NCBI GenBank assembly: GCA_019135865.1
Contig: JAGVVD010000058.1
Location: 1 to 64,000 of the forward strand
Direction of reading: 5' to 3'
Source of the DNA: Elusimicrobiota bacterium
GTDB taxonomy: Bacteria; Elusimicrobiota; Elusimicrobia; Elusimicrobiales; UBA9959
DNA length: 64,000 nucleotides
Position numbers and translations under genes: made by a program. Positions 51,801 through 63,800 of the stretch are shown here, piece by piece. How positions within the stretch are numbered: position 1 is the stretch's first letter; every line of letters begins with the position of its first letter. Below the pieces are notes generated by a model. That model did not search any database, was not told the origin of the DNA, and saw nothing but the letters and a program-made list of their open reading frames with translations.

Positions 51801-54800
51801 CGATGTCCATCCGGTCGACGCAGGCCGGGACCCCGTGCTGGAGATAGTCCGCGTAGGCGGGATCGTAGGCGGTGCCGGAAAGCCCCTCGGCGTTGAAAGA
51901 GGCGGCGTTGACATAGGAGCCGGACGCCGGCAGCGTGGTCACGGAGACCGGCCTGTCGGCGTCCCAGACGAAGGAGGAATAGGAGACCGAGAAATTGCCG
52001 GCGGTGTCCGAGGACTTGGCGTGCACGCTGTACTGGCGGCCGTTGATGAAGCTGCGGGTAGCCTGGGTCGTGGACCAGAGCGTATAGCCCGCCTGGGTGT
52101 CGGGCGCGAACCAGGCCTGAGCGGCCGGGACCTCGTTCTCGGGCCGGAAGAGCTGCTGGACCGGGTCCCACCACAGCACCGACGGGTCGTTCTGCCGCAC
52201 GCGCACCCAGAGGCCGTCCAGGACGCCGCCGGCGCCGGTGGCGCTGCCGGTGGCGTCGGCCGCGGTGCCGCGAATGAGCGGGAGCGTGGAGTGGGTCACC
52301 CGGTACGGGTCCGCGATGGAGACCACCGGGTCGGAAGTGTCCGCGTACCAGCGGAAGGTGAAGGACGGCGCCCCGCCGGAGGTCTTCTGGCTGTTGCCGG
52401 CCAGGTCGGTGGCGTAGGCGTAGAGGGTGTAGCTGGAACCGTCCACCAGCGCGGAGCGCAGCGCGGCCGAGGTAGCGCTGGACCAGGCGACGGAGGAGCC
52501 CGCTCCCTCGCCGCCGGCGACGCTGAAATAGACCGTCGAGGCGGAGAGGAAACCGGCCCCGTCGAAGTAACTGGTGGCGGGCGGCGGCATGCTGAGCTTT
52601 ATGGCGAACTCCACCTTCTCCAGGCCGGCCAGGTCGCCGGAGGCGGTGCCGCCTATCAGGGAGAGGTCGCGTATCAGGGTAACGCCCGCGGCCGGCGTGC
52701 TGATGACGCAGACCGGCGGCGTCGTGTCTATCACCACGTCGGCTACGGAGAGCTCGGCGCCGTAATTGGGCGACGGCGAGGCGTCGTCGCGCGCCCTTAC
52801 GGTGATGGTGTAGCTCCGGTCGGAGAGCCAGCCCTCGGGCAGACCCTTGGCGTAGGTCCAGGCGCCCGAGGAGGGCCCCAGCGGCGCGTAGCCGTTGACG
52901 ACGCTGGGATTGCGCCAGACCGAGCCGGCCGGCGTGGAACTGAAGGAGATGTCGTCGTAGTAATAGGTGTCGCCCTGGTGGTCGAACGAGATCCTGACCT
53001 CCACGCTGGTATTGGTGGAGACCCCGGCGTTATCCGGGTAGTTGGGGTCCACGACCTCGCCGTGCAGCGAGGCCAGCGTGGTCAGCCTGTCGCCGGGGGA
53101 GACATTGATCTCCGTTATGGCCGGGCCCGAATGGTCGAAGACCACCGTCGCGGAGGAAAGCGCGGTGGTGCTGAAGAGGGTCTGGTAATTGCCGGCGCGG
53201 TCCTGAGCCTGGGCCCAGAAAACGTATTTCTTCGCGTCAGAGGCGGCGGTGCCGAACTGCGGCGGCAGCGCGGCGAAGGTCCAGGAGGAATAGTACACTG
53301 CGGTAGTCGTGGATTCCACCACGCCCTGCTCCCCCCATTCCGCGCCTTTCCAGTACTTGTTGGCCGCCTGGTCGTAGATATAGAGCCGCACATTGTCCAC
53401 GGGCAGGTTATTGTCCGCCACGGCGCCAGAGGAGAAGGACAGCGAGGAGTAGACCCGGCCGTGCACCGGCACCGACAGCGTGGCCGTGGCCGCGCCGGTG
53501 TCGAAGGTGAAGATCTTCTCGACCGGACTGAGGTCCTCGTTGCCGATGAACGACGGATTGTCCGAGTCCAGGGCATTGTCCAGCGCCTTGACCTCCAGCT
53601 TGTAGGTGACGCCGTTCTGCCAGGCCGCCGTGGGATAATTCACCACGAAGGTCCAGGAGGAACCCCACCAGACGCCCTCGTTCGTGGCCCAGTTGCTGGA
53701 GTCGGTCCAGGCCGAGGCGGCATTGTCGTAGTACTTCCAGTCCGGCGTACCCTGGCGCTGCAGGCGCAGGCGCACCTTGCTTATGCCGCTGGGGTTCTGG
53801 CCCAGGTCGCCGGCGGTGCCGTGTATGGTCCCGATGTCGCTGTAGAAATCGCTGGCGCCGGGATAGACCAGGAAGGTGTCCGGGGCGGTCTTGTCTATGC
53901 GGAACTCCACGGCGGGCGGACCCTGTTCGGGGCGGTTGGCGCCGTTATACCCAACCGCGGAGACGGTGTAAGAGGAACCGTCCACCCAGGATACCGCCGG
54001 GGAGAAGATATAGTTCCAGTTCTCCGGCACCGGCAGGCCGGCTTCCACCAGCACGGAAGTGGAACCGGAGGCGAAATAGCCGTTCCGGTCCCCCTCAGGG
54101 TCGTGCCAATACTCGCCCGAGCGCTTGCGCAGCTCCATTAGGATCTTCTCGGTATAGGGATTGGCCGTGCCGCTTATGCGGCTCAGCGCCGAGTAATACT
54201 TTATGTCCGGGCCGGCCGGGGTGACTATCTTGGTCCCTGCCGCGGAGGCGACGTATTTGAAGTCCCGGCTGGAGACGTCCACCTGGAAATTCCAGGAGAG
54301 GTCGGCCGCAGAGGAGCGGACGACATAGTAGCAGTCCGGGTCCCAGGTCACCGGCAGATCGTACTCCCAGGTCTTGCCCGCGTCGCTGTAGGCGGTGACG
54401 GGGTGCCACCTGGGCGTCGGGCTGTCCCAGCCCGAACCGCTCCAGTACTTGCCGCGCGTGACCACCGAGTTGCAGTCGCCCTGATTGTTATTGTCCCGGT
54501 TCTGCAGGGAGATGTAGACCTGCCGGATGGCGGAGGTGGAATAGTCCACGGCCGTGCCGGAGAGCACGCCCACCATGTCCAGTTCGGCGCCGTCCGGCCC
54601 CGGCGGCTGGAGTATGGCCGAGGAGGGCGCGCTGGAGTCGAAGATCAGGTCGGCGTAGCGGTCGCCGGGCATGGTGCTGTTGCCGGCCCGGTCCCGGCCC
54701 CAGAAAGTGAAGCGGTAGCGGCGGCCGTCGGGCTGGTCCTCCCAGCGCGACCAGTAGGAGGTGGAGGGAAGCTGCAGCTGAGCCACGGTCCAGGAGGTCC

Positions 54801-57800
54801 GATGGACCGAGGCCTCCAGCGTGGAGACGTCCACCGTCCAGGTGCTGCCGCTCCAGTAATAGCCCGCCGGCGGGTCGTGGTCCGCGCCGGAGATGTCCTC
54901 TATCTTGAAGTAGATCTTCTCCACGCCGGCCGTCACGCCGCCGCCGGCGGTGTCCGGGTCGTGCAGCGTGCCGGAGGTCAGCGCGGTGGCGTAGACGTAG
55001 TTCGCCGAGAAGGTGGAGAAGGTCACGGACTCTATCACCGGGGTGGTGCGGTCCACGACGAAGCTGGCCGTGGTGTAGGCGGTCTCGTAATTCGTGTACT
55101 GGCCGGCGGTGTTGACGGCCAGGTCCACGGCCTGGGCCTGTACCTCGTAGCGGTAGCCCTCGGCGAAATGGGCGCGCTGCGTTTCGCTGAGCGTCTTGTA
55201 CCACTGGTCCAGCGGCGCGCCCAGGTCCGGCGGGGTCTCGAAAGCGGAAGGATAGCCCGCGTCGAAGGGCGGGTCCAGCCAGTAATACCACTCGCGGTTC
55301 CCGTCCTTGTCCAGCCGGCTCACGCGCAGTTTCACCTCGGCCAGGCCGGCGCCGGTGCCGTCGCCGGCGGTGCCGGCGAAGGTCCATACCTGGCCGTTGA
55401 GATAGGCCGTCGTCCCCGAGAGGGCCGGCGCGGTGGTGACCGAGACGGGCAGCGTCTTGTCTATCCTTATCCGCACGCCGCCCGAATGTATGTCGGCGTG
55501 GGTTATGACCGGGGCATTGCCCAGTTTGTCGGTCACCCGCTGCTTCATCCGGTACCAGAGATTCGAGATGAAGCCGGGATTGGCCGTGTCGAGCTGGGTG
55601 AAGGTCCAGGAGCCGCCCGCCACGTGGAAGGCGGCGGTGGACCAGACCACGGCGCCGGGCGCGCCGCCGAAGCTGGCGGTCTGCGGGTTCCAGTACTTCT
55701 GGTCGTCCTCGCGCTCTATGGCGAACTCCACCTTCTGCGGGTCCACGCCGGAACCGGAGTCGGCGGCCGTGCCGCTGGAGAAGAGCAGGCTGGAGAAGGA
55801 GCGGCCCGCGGACGGGAAGGTGGTGGTCGAGACCGGGCTGGCGGTGTCGGCCGTGAAGACCAGCGAGGCCGGCGGGCTCTGCTCGCGGCCGTCCGAATCG
55901 ACGGCCCAGACCCGTATCTTGTAGACCGCCGTGTCCCGCAGCGAGGGCGGCAGCGGCGAGGCGAACTCCCAGTTCCAGTCGCCGCCGGCGCCGCCCGTCC
56001 TGACGACCCCGAGCCGGTACGGACAGGCCTGCCAGCCGGAGCCGTTCCAGCAGTCCGTTTCATAGGGCGCGGCGACGCCGGTGGAGATGCTTATCTGCAC
56101 GGTGGCGCCGTAAAGCAGGTTGGGGTCCGAGGCGGTGCCGGTGATGGGGGCCAGCTCGCGCAGATAAGCCGTGCCGGCGGCCGGCGAGATGATGCCCGAA
56201 AGCGGGGCTACGGTGTCGTAGATGAAGGTGAAATCCTGCACGCGCTCGTTGTACGGCAGGGCCTGGTCGCGGGTCCTTACCCTGAGCAGGTAGGTCTTGC
56301 CGTTCTCCAACGCGGCCGGCCTGGGCCAGGACCAGGAGGTCGGCGGGCCCGTAGTATAGGTGTAACTGGCCACGGACCCCGTGAAGAGGCCGCCGTCCAG
56401 CCAGCTGCCGGGCGCGCCCGCCGCGGAGGAGAGGGCTATCTCCACCGAGGCCACGCCGGCCGGCCAGTCCTGCGCGACGCCGGTAAGCTGCGCGTTGGAG
56501 CCCTGTTCGTTGAGCGTGCCGCCGTCCAAGGGCAGCGTGAGCGCGGCCGTGGGGAAACCGACGTCGTAGTGGAAAGCGCTGGAGCTCTGACCGGCCGTGA
56601 AAGCGGTTTCCTGGTTGCCGGCGCGGTCCCGCGAGCGGGCCAGTACCATATAGCGGACGCCGTGCGCCCAGGCCGGCACCGAGGTCCCGGCTATCTCCCA
56701 GGAGGAGGCGGTCGGCGTGGAGGCCGCGAGCCAGGCGCCGCTGTCGTCGGACCAGGCCGTGCCGGTCCAGTAGGAGGCCGGCGGGGTCAGCCGCTGCACC
56801 TGTATCTCCACCAGGCCGACGCCGGCGTTGACGGCCGAGGGGCCCGCGGCCGGCATATCCTCCATCGTGCCGGTCAGCGGCGAAAGCGACTTATAGGAGA
56901 AGCCGTTGAAGGGCGCGGTGATATAGCTGACCGGCGTGTGGGTGTCGTAGATCACGCTGGCGAAATAGACGTCCATCGCGCCGCGGTTGCCGCCGTCCTC
57001 GGCGTCGTCCTTCGCCGAAGCGGTGACGTAATAGGACGAGCCGCTCTGAAGGACGGGCAGGAAGGTGTTGACCGTCCAGCTCGAGATGAAGGTCTGCGCG
57101 GTCAGCGTGGAGATATAGGATTTCCAGGGGGCTTCGCCGTCCCAGTAATAACCGTCGCGGTGCCGCATGAGGCGCACCAGCACCGCCGTGGCGGAGCTGA
57201 GCGAGCCGGCCGGCAGGTCCTCCATCGTGCCGCTGATATGCGGGAAGGTGTTGGCGAAGGAACCGTGGGCCGGGGAACTGATATAGACCGCCGGCGGGTC
57301 GGTGTCGTAGTAGAAAGTGGCCGTGGAATAGTCCACCGTCCGGTTGCCGGCCAGGTCCCAGGTCCGGGATTCCAGCCGGTACTGCGTCCCGCTGACGAAA
57401 GGTATGCCGCTGGAGAGGTGCCAGTCGGCCCAGCCGCCGGTATAGGCCGCGGTGGCCCAGACCAGTTCGCTCTCGGAGGGGTCGCGGGTGAACTGACCGG
57501 TGCCGTCCACCGGGTCCCAGTACTTGAGACTGCCGGTCAGCTTGGCCACCCTTATCTGCGTGAGACCGGGAGCGCCCGGCGCCGCGTCCGAGGCGGTGCC
57601 GGAGACCAGCGCCAGGTCCCGCTCCCGCTTGCCGTCCCTGGGCTTTATGAGCCCGGCCTGCGGCGGGGCGGCGTCGAAGATGAAGGAGACCGAGCTGATC
57701 CCCTGGTCGAAGACGGTCTGCGTGCCGCCCGAAACGTCCACGGCGCGCGCCAGTATCAGGTAGCTCTTGCCGTCCTCGAAGGGCACGGAAACGGTCCAGG

Positions 57801-60800
57801 CCCCGACCGTGCCGCCGGCCGGGAAGAACCTGGGGCAGGCGGCGGTGAAACCGGAACCCGGCTCGTAACAGCCGCCGTTATTGGCGCTGGAGGAGACCGA
57901 CACCGCCACGGTGGACACGCCCAGGTTGTCGCTGGAGACGCCGGAGATCGCGAACTGCGCGTTCCTGTAGGAGCCGTCGGCCGGGACCTGGATCGCGGCC
58001 AGCGGCGCCTCCTCGTCGTAGGTGAAGACGGAGGTCTGGAACCTGACATTGGCGGGCTGGGCCCGGTCGGCGGTCCTGACGCTCAGGGTGTAGAGATGGC
58101 CGTTCTTCATGGCGGCGTCCGGCGGCCGCTCCCAGGTCCAGGTATCGGGCGAGCCGCGGACATAGGACGCGGTGGACTGGTAAAGCGGGGCGGCGCCGCT
58201 GAAAGAAGCGCCGTCCCACCAGGAACCGGCGGCACCGGCGGAACTCGAGAGGGCCACCTCCAGCGTTCCTACGCCGGCGGGCGAATCCTGGGCCGTGCCG
58301 GAGACCTGGTCCTGTTCGCGGTTCAGCTGGCCGCCGTTGGGCGGGCTGACCAGCGCCGCCGTGGGTTTGAACAGGTCGAAGGTGACGCTCCGCGAATCCA
58401 CCCCCACCGAGAAAACGCTCTGCAGATTCCCCGCCAGGTCGGACGAGCGCGCCACCACCCAGTAACTCTCGCCGTGCTGCCACGGCGGCAGCAGTCCCGC
58501 GCCCAGCGTCCAGGTGCCGTCGCAGACCCCGGCCGCGGCCGTGGACGCCGTCACCCACGCCGACTCGCTGTAGCCGTTCCACCCTCCCGCGTAGTAATAC
58601 TGCCCGTCGCCCGCCCGCTGTATGGAGACCTGCACCTTCTCCACGCCGGCGCAGATCCTGGACGCGTCCCCGTAGCCCGGATTATCCAGCATCGAACCCG
58701 TGATCGAGCCCAGCCCCGACACCGTCGAGCCGTGCACCAGGCCGTCCAGCGTGGTCGACGGCCGCGACACGTCGTAGACGAACGTCGAGCTCCTCACGTG
58801 GAAATCCGTCTCCAGGTTGCCGCCGCCGTCGGCGTCGTCGAGACCCGCCGAAGTGATGTAGTAGGAGGTGCCGTCGCGCAGCTGCGAGGCCGGCGGCAGG
58901 CCCTCGCCCGTAAGGGTGAAGCTGTCCGCGTACACCCCGCTGGCCGGCGCGCTCGCCACGGGAGTGTTCCAGAGTTTGTTCACCCCGTCCCACCAGTAAC
59001 CGTCGTTGAGACGCCTGAGCCGCAGGTACACCTGGCTCACCGAACCGCGCACCGCCGGCGGCGCCGGGTCCGGCTTGTCCTGCAGCGTGCCGGTCACGTG
59101 CGGCAGCGTGCTTATCCGCACGAAGCCCGCCGCTGGATAGGTAAGGCCGGTTTCCGGGGCCGTATTATCGAACACGCTGGTGGTCGTGGAATAAAGCACC
59201 TGCATGCTCCCCTGCTCCGTCCGCGCGCGCGCCTCGAAACGGTACTGCCGCCCGCTCACGAACGGGATGCCGCTGGACACGTACCACGAAGTCCAGTCGC
59301 CGGGCGCCGTCTGCGCGGCGTTGAACCACGCCGTCTCCGCGTTGACCAGCAGGATATTGAAGCCCGAAGGCTGCCAGTAGAACTGCGCGCCGTCGGTCAG
59401 GTCCAGCACCCGCACCTGCACCTTCTCTATCGTCGCCGGCGCCGTCACCTCCGCCGTGCCCGTCAGCGTCGTCAGGTCGCGCGAGCGCGCCGCCACAGGC
59501 CCGGTTATCGCCGCCGTCGCCAGGCTCACGTCGTAGGTGAAAGTGTTGGAGCTCGTGCCCGAGGTGAACGAATCCTGCACGTTCCCCGCCAGGTCCGCTG
59601 CGCGCGCCGTCACCGCGTAGCGGAAACCCGGCTCCCAGTTCACCGCGTAGCTCCACGCCGACGGCGTCCCCCCCGCCGCCAGCCAGTTCGGGCAGTTCCC
59701 GCCCGTGCCGAAATCCGTACCGTCGTAGCAGTTCGCCGTCCCCAGTTTCTGTATCGACACCGCTATCGTCGACACCCCCACCCCGCCCGCGTCCGTGGAA
59801 CCGCCGCTCAGCGTTATCGCGGCGTTCGTCGACAGGTTCACCGAAGGCACCGTCAGCGTCGCCGTGGGCTTCACCGCGTCGTAGGTGAACGTGTAATCGC
59901 TCTCCTGCCAGTTCGCCGACGGCAGCGAATTATCGCGCGTCAGCACGCGCAGCAGGTAGGTCCTGCCCGTCTCCATGTAAGCGTTGCCAGGCCGCGTCCA
60001 CGCCCAGGTGCTGCGCTCCGCCCCGTACACGTACGAGGTCGTAGTACCCGCCGTCTCATAGACCGCCGACGCGCTCGCACCCGTGAAGCCCGCGCCGGTC
60101 CACCAGGTATTCGCCGCGCCCGCCGCCGACGAGGACAGCGCCACCCGCACCGACGCCACGCCCGAACCGTAATCCCGCGCGCTGCCCGTGCTCGCCGCCT
60201 GGAGACCGTTCATGTACCCGCCGTCGGCCGGCGAGATCAGCGCCGCAGTCGGCGCGTGCACGTCGTAGCGGAACGAAGCGGAGCTCACCACCGTCTGCGG
60301 GTTCGACGCCATGTCCGTGGCGCTGGAATAGACGACGTACTCCCCGCCGGGCTCCCAGGGCTGCCCCCCGAGATCGTAACTCCAGGCCGACGGCGTACCC
60401 CCGGCCTTGAACCACTCCTGCGTGCCCGACACGAACCCGCTGCCCGGCACGTACCAGAGGCCCAGGTACTGCTGCACGCTGAGGCTGATGGTGCTGATGC
60501 CCACGTTGTCCGAGGACCAGCCGGACAGCGAGTAGAGGGAACTGTAATAGCGCCCGCTCTGCGGTTCGGTTATGTAGGCCCTGCCGGCGGTGCCGTCGAA
60601 AGTGAAGGTGGCGCCGTAGAGATTATAGGCCTGCTCGTTGGCCGGCTGCGCCGAGTCCAGCACCCGTATCGTGGCGTAGTACGAGGTGCCGGAGGTCAGT
60701 TTGGAATTGGTTATCTCCGCGTAGGAGGCGTCCGCCGGCGTCCCGCCCGAGGAACCGGGGAAGGTCATCTCCTCCAGCGGGTCGGGCGAGACCAGCGTGA

Positions 60801-63800
60801 AGCCGCCGCCGGCGCCCAGGCCGTTCCACCACCTGCCGTAGGAGGGCGGGCCCAGCTCGCGCACGGCGATGCGGACGCCGGTGGAGAGGATCACGCCGGG
60901 ATTCAGGGCGCCGGTATCGGCCGCGGTGCCGGTGATGCCGAGCCCGCCGTTGGAGAGGTCGCTTATCACCGAACCGCCGGCCGGGAAGGTTATGCGTCCC
61001 TCCGGGACCTCGCGGTCCGAAGTGAAGGTCGCCGTGGACCAGGAGGAGGAATAGTTCCCGGCGTTATCCTCCGAGCGCGCCTCCAGGCGGTACTTGTGGT
61101 CCGACGTGACGAAGGTGAAGGTGGCCGTCCAGTTCTGGTAGCCGTCGGAGGTAGCCGGCCTGAACCAGGCCTCGGAGCCGGAGGCGGAATAGTCGGAATA
61201 ATCCGTCCCGGGCCTCCAGTAGAAGCCCAGGGTTTCGTCCCAGACCCGCAGCAGCACCTCTTTGAGGCCCGCCGGGCCGTTGTCGGAGGCGGTGCCGGAG
61301 AAAGTGGCCACGGTGGCGCCGGTGGAGAGCCGCGGCGAGGAATAATCGGCGGGCGACGCGTCGTAAGGATAGGAGATCTCCTGCGAGGGACCCTGGCCGT
61401 CGAAGACGAACGTGAACGAGGAATTGGCCAGTATCGCGCTGACATTGTGCGCCTGGTCCACGGCGCGCGCGCGTATCCGGTAATACCGCCCCGTCTGCCA
61501 GGTGGGCGTGGAGCCGGTGAAGTTCCAGGAGGCGGTCTCCGGGTCCACCGGGTTGCCGTCGTTATGGGTCAGCGTGAACGAGGTGGTGGAGAGCCAGATC
61601 TCCGGCTCCACCGACCAGGTCTGTCCCGGCAGTTTCCAGTAACTGTTGGTGTCCGTATCGGCGAAACCCCTGTCCTCGATGGAGAGCTGCACGCTCTTCA
61701 GTTCCTGCGAGGCCTTGAGATCGTCGCCGCGCGCCGTGCCGGAAATGGCGGCCAGTGATTTGATGAACGGGCTGCCGCCGGGGTCGGGGACCAGCAGCGC
61801 CGCGGAGGAAACGGCCGCGTCGTATGTGAAGACCTGGTCCGCGGTATAGGCCGCGTTGCCGGCATTGTCGTACATCCTGGCCGCGACGGTATAATCCTTG
61901 CCGTGCTCCCAGGGCGGCAGCACCTTGCCGGTGGAACCGGGCCAGGTCCAGGCGCCGGTACCCGAGGCGATAAGCCAGGCGTCGGCCTGGGCCTCGACCG
62001 TGAAGCCGTCGAGGCCGTTCCAGTAATTGGCGCCCTCTTTTATCGTTATCTCCACCCTGTTGACGCTGGAGGAGGAGGAGCCGACCAGCGCGTCGGCGGC
62101 CGTGCCGGAAACGGCGTTCATCAGGCGCGCCGCCACGCCCGCCCCGCCGGCGCCCCCGTAGAAATCGCCGTTCAGGGGCAGCGTGGAGACCACGACGCCG
62201 GGCGACTTGTCCACGGTCACGGAGATGGTGGAAACGGTGACCAGGCCGGTGACGTCCTGCGCCTCCACGGCGATGTAGTAGGGATTGTTCGCCGGGTCCA
62301 GGTCGGCGGGGACGGGCAGGTCCGAGGAGACGCTCCAGCTCACGGTGCCGGCCGTGGCGCCGTAATCTGCCGTCCTGTTCCTGTCCGGCGAGTCCAGGAC
62401 GAAAGCCGAGTCCCAGTCCCAGAAATACCTGTCGGCGCCGTCCTCGTAATAGATACGCACCTTGAGGCCGGCGGAGGCCGCGCCCTTCAGCCCGGCGAGA
62501 TCGGCGTTGGCCGTGCCGGCCACCTGCGAGAGGGAGCTCATGAAGCCGCCCGCCGCCGGCGTGCCCACGAACACCGAAGGCGGGGTGTCGTCCACGATGA
62601 AGCGGCGGTAACTGACGCCGCCGTAGGGGAAGCTGTCCTGCGTATTGCCGGCCAGTGTCCCGTCGCCGAGGCGGGCGCGGTCGCGCGCGCGGGCCTGGAT
62701 GAAGTATTCCCTGTCGCTGACCCAGACCCCGGCGCCCAGGGTCTTCTTCCAGGGGGAGGTGCCATCGGTCACGTCCAGCCAGGCCTCTGGATTGGCCTCG
62801 TGGAATTCCGCGCCGTTGAAATACACGCTGGCGCCGGCCTGCAGGTACCAGAGCTTGTACTGCCCGGTCTGCAGCGACTCTCCCCCGTAATAGTTCTCCT
62901 GCGGGTCCAGGGCCGTGCCATTGAGCGCGTCCAGGCCGGCCAGCTGCGTGGAAAGATAACGCTGGTCGTGCGCCGGCTTGACGATGTAGGCCGTGGGCGA
63001 ACTCTTGTCCACGTAGAAGACGAAACTGGACCTGCCGACCTCGAAGACGCTCTGCTGGTTGCCGGCCTGGTCCAGCGCGCGCGACTTCATCAGGTAGCGG
63101 CCGGTGGAAAGTCTGGAATTAAGGACGGAACCGGGATAATTCCAGGAAGCCGAAACGGGCAGCGCCACCCAGGAGGAGGCGAAATAGTCGAAGGTCGAAC
63201 CGCCCCATTGCTTATTGTCCTGGTCGTAGGCGACCAGCTGGAACTCGTTGAGGCTCAGCCCCGCGACATTGTTGCGGGGGGCGGCCCCCGGCGCGGGATC
63301 GGCGGCCGTGCCGGAAAGCACCGCGAGGTCCTTGTAGACGTAGCCGGCGACCGGCCGGGTGGTCACCGCCAGCGGCGGAGTGGTGTCGAACACTATGGCG
63401 AGCGCCGGGATATCCGGGTAGACCGAGAGATTGCCGGCCAGGTCAGCCGGACGCAGCAGGAACTCGTACTGGTAGCCGGTCTGCAGGCCCCAGCCCGCGG
63501 CGGCCGCGGTGGACCAGTCCACAGTGCCGCAGGAAGAGCCGTCGCAGCTGCCGTCCGCGTTGCCGCCCGACGGCACGGCGAGGGAGATATCCGAAGCTGC
63601 GCCGCAGCTCCCCCAGGTCCCGGAGTTGTAACATTCGGCGGTGCCGGCATTGCGTATCCTCAGCCGCAGCGCGTTCACCGAAAGACCGCCCAGCGTATTC
63701 ATGTCCCGCGCGGTGCCCCGGACCTCGGCCAGGGAGTTGTAATTCCCGGCCGCCGGCAGGCTTACGAGACCGTAAGGGGGCTGGGTATCGCTGTAGACGT

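Noticed and set aside
24853-61758. Very long plus-strand open frames (several of 1,300-2,700 codons) opposite the giant gene
   Set aside because: They are antisense shadows. The minus-strand frame has clear repeat and domain signatures, while the plus-strand translations are Arg/Gly/His/Val-rich with no family motif. High GC and biased codon use suppress stops in the mirror frame.
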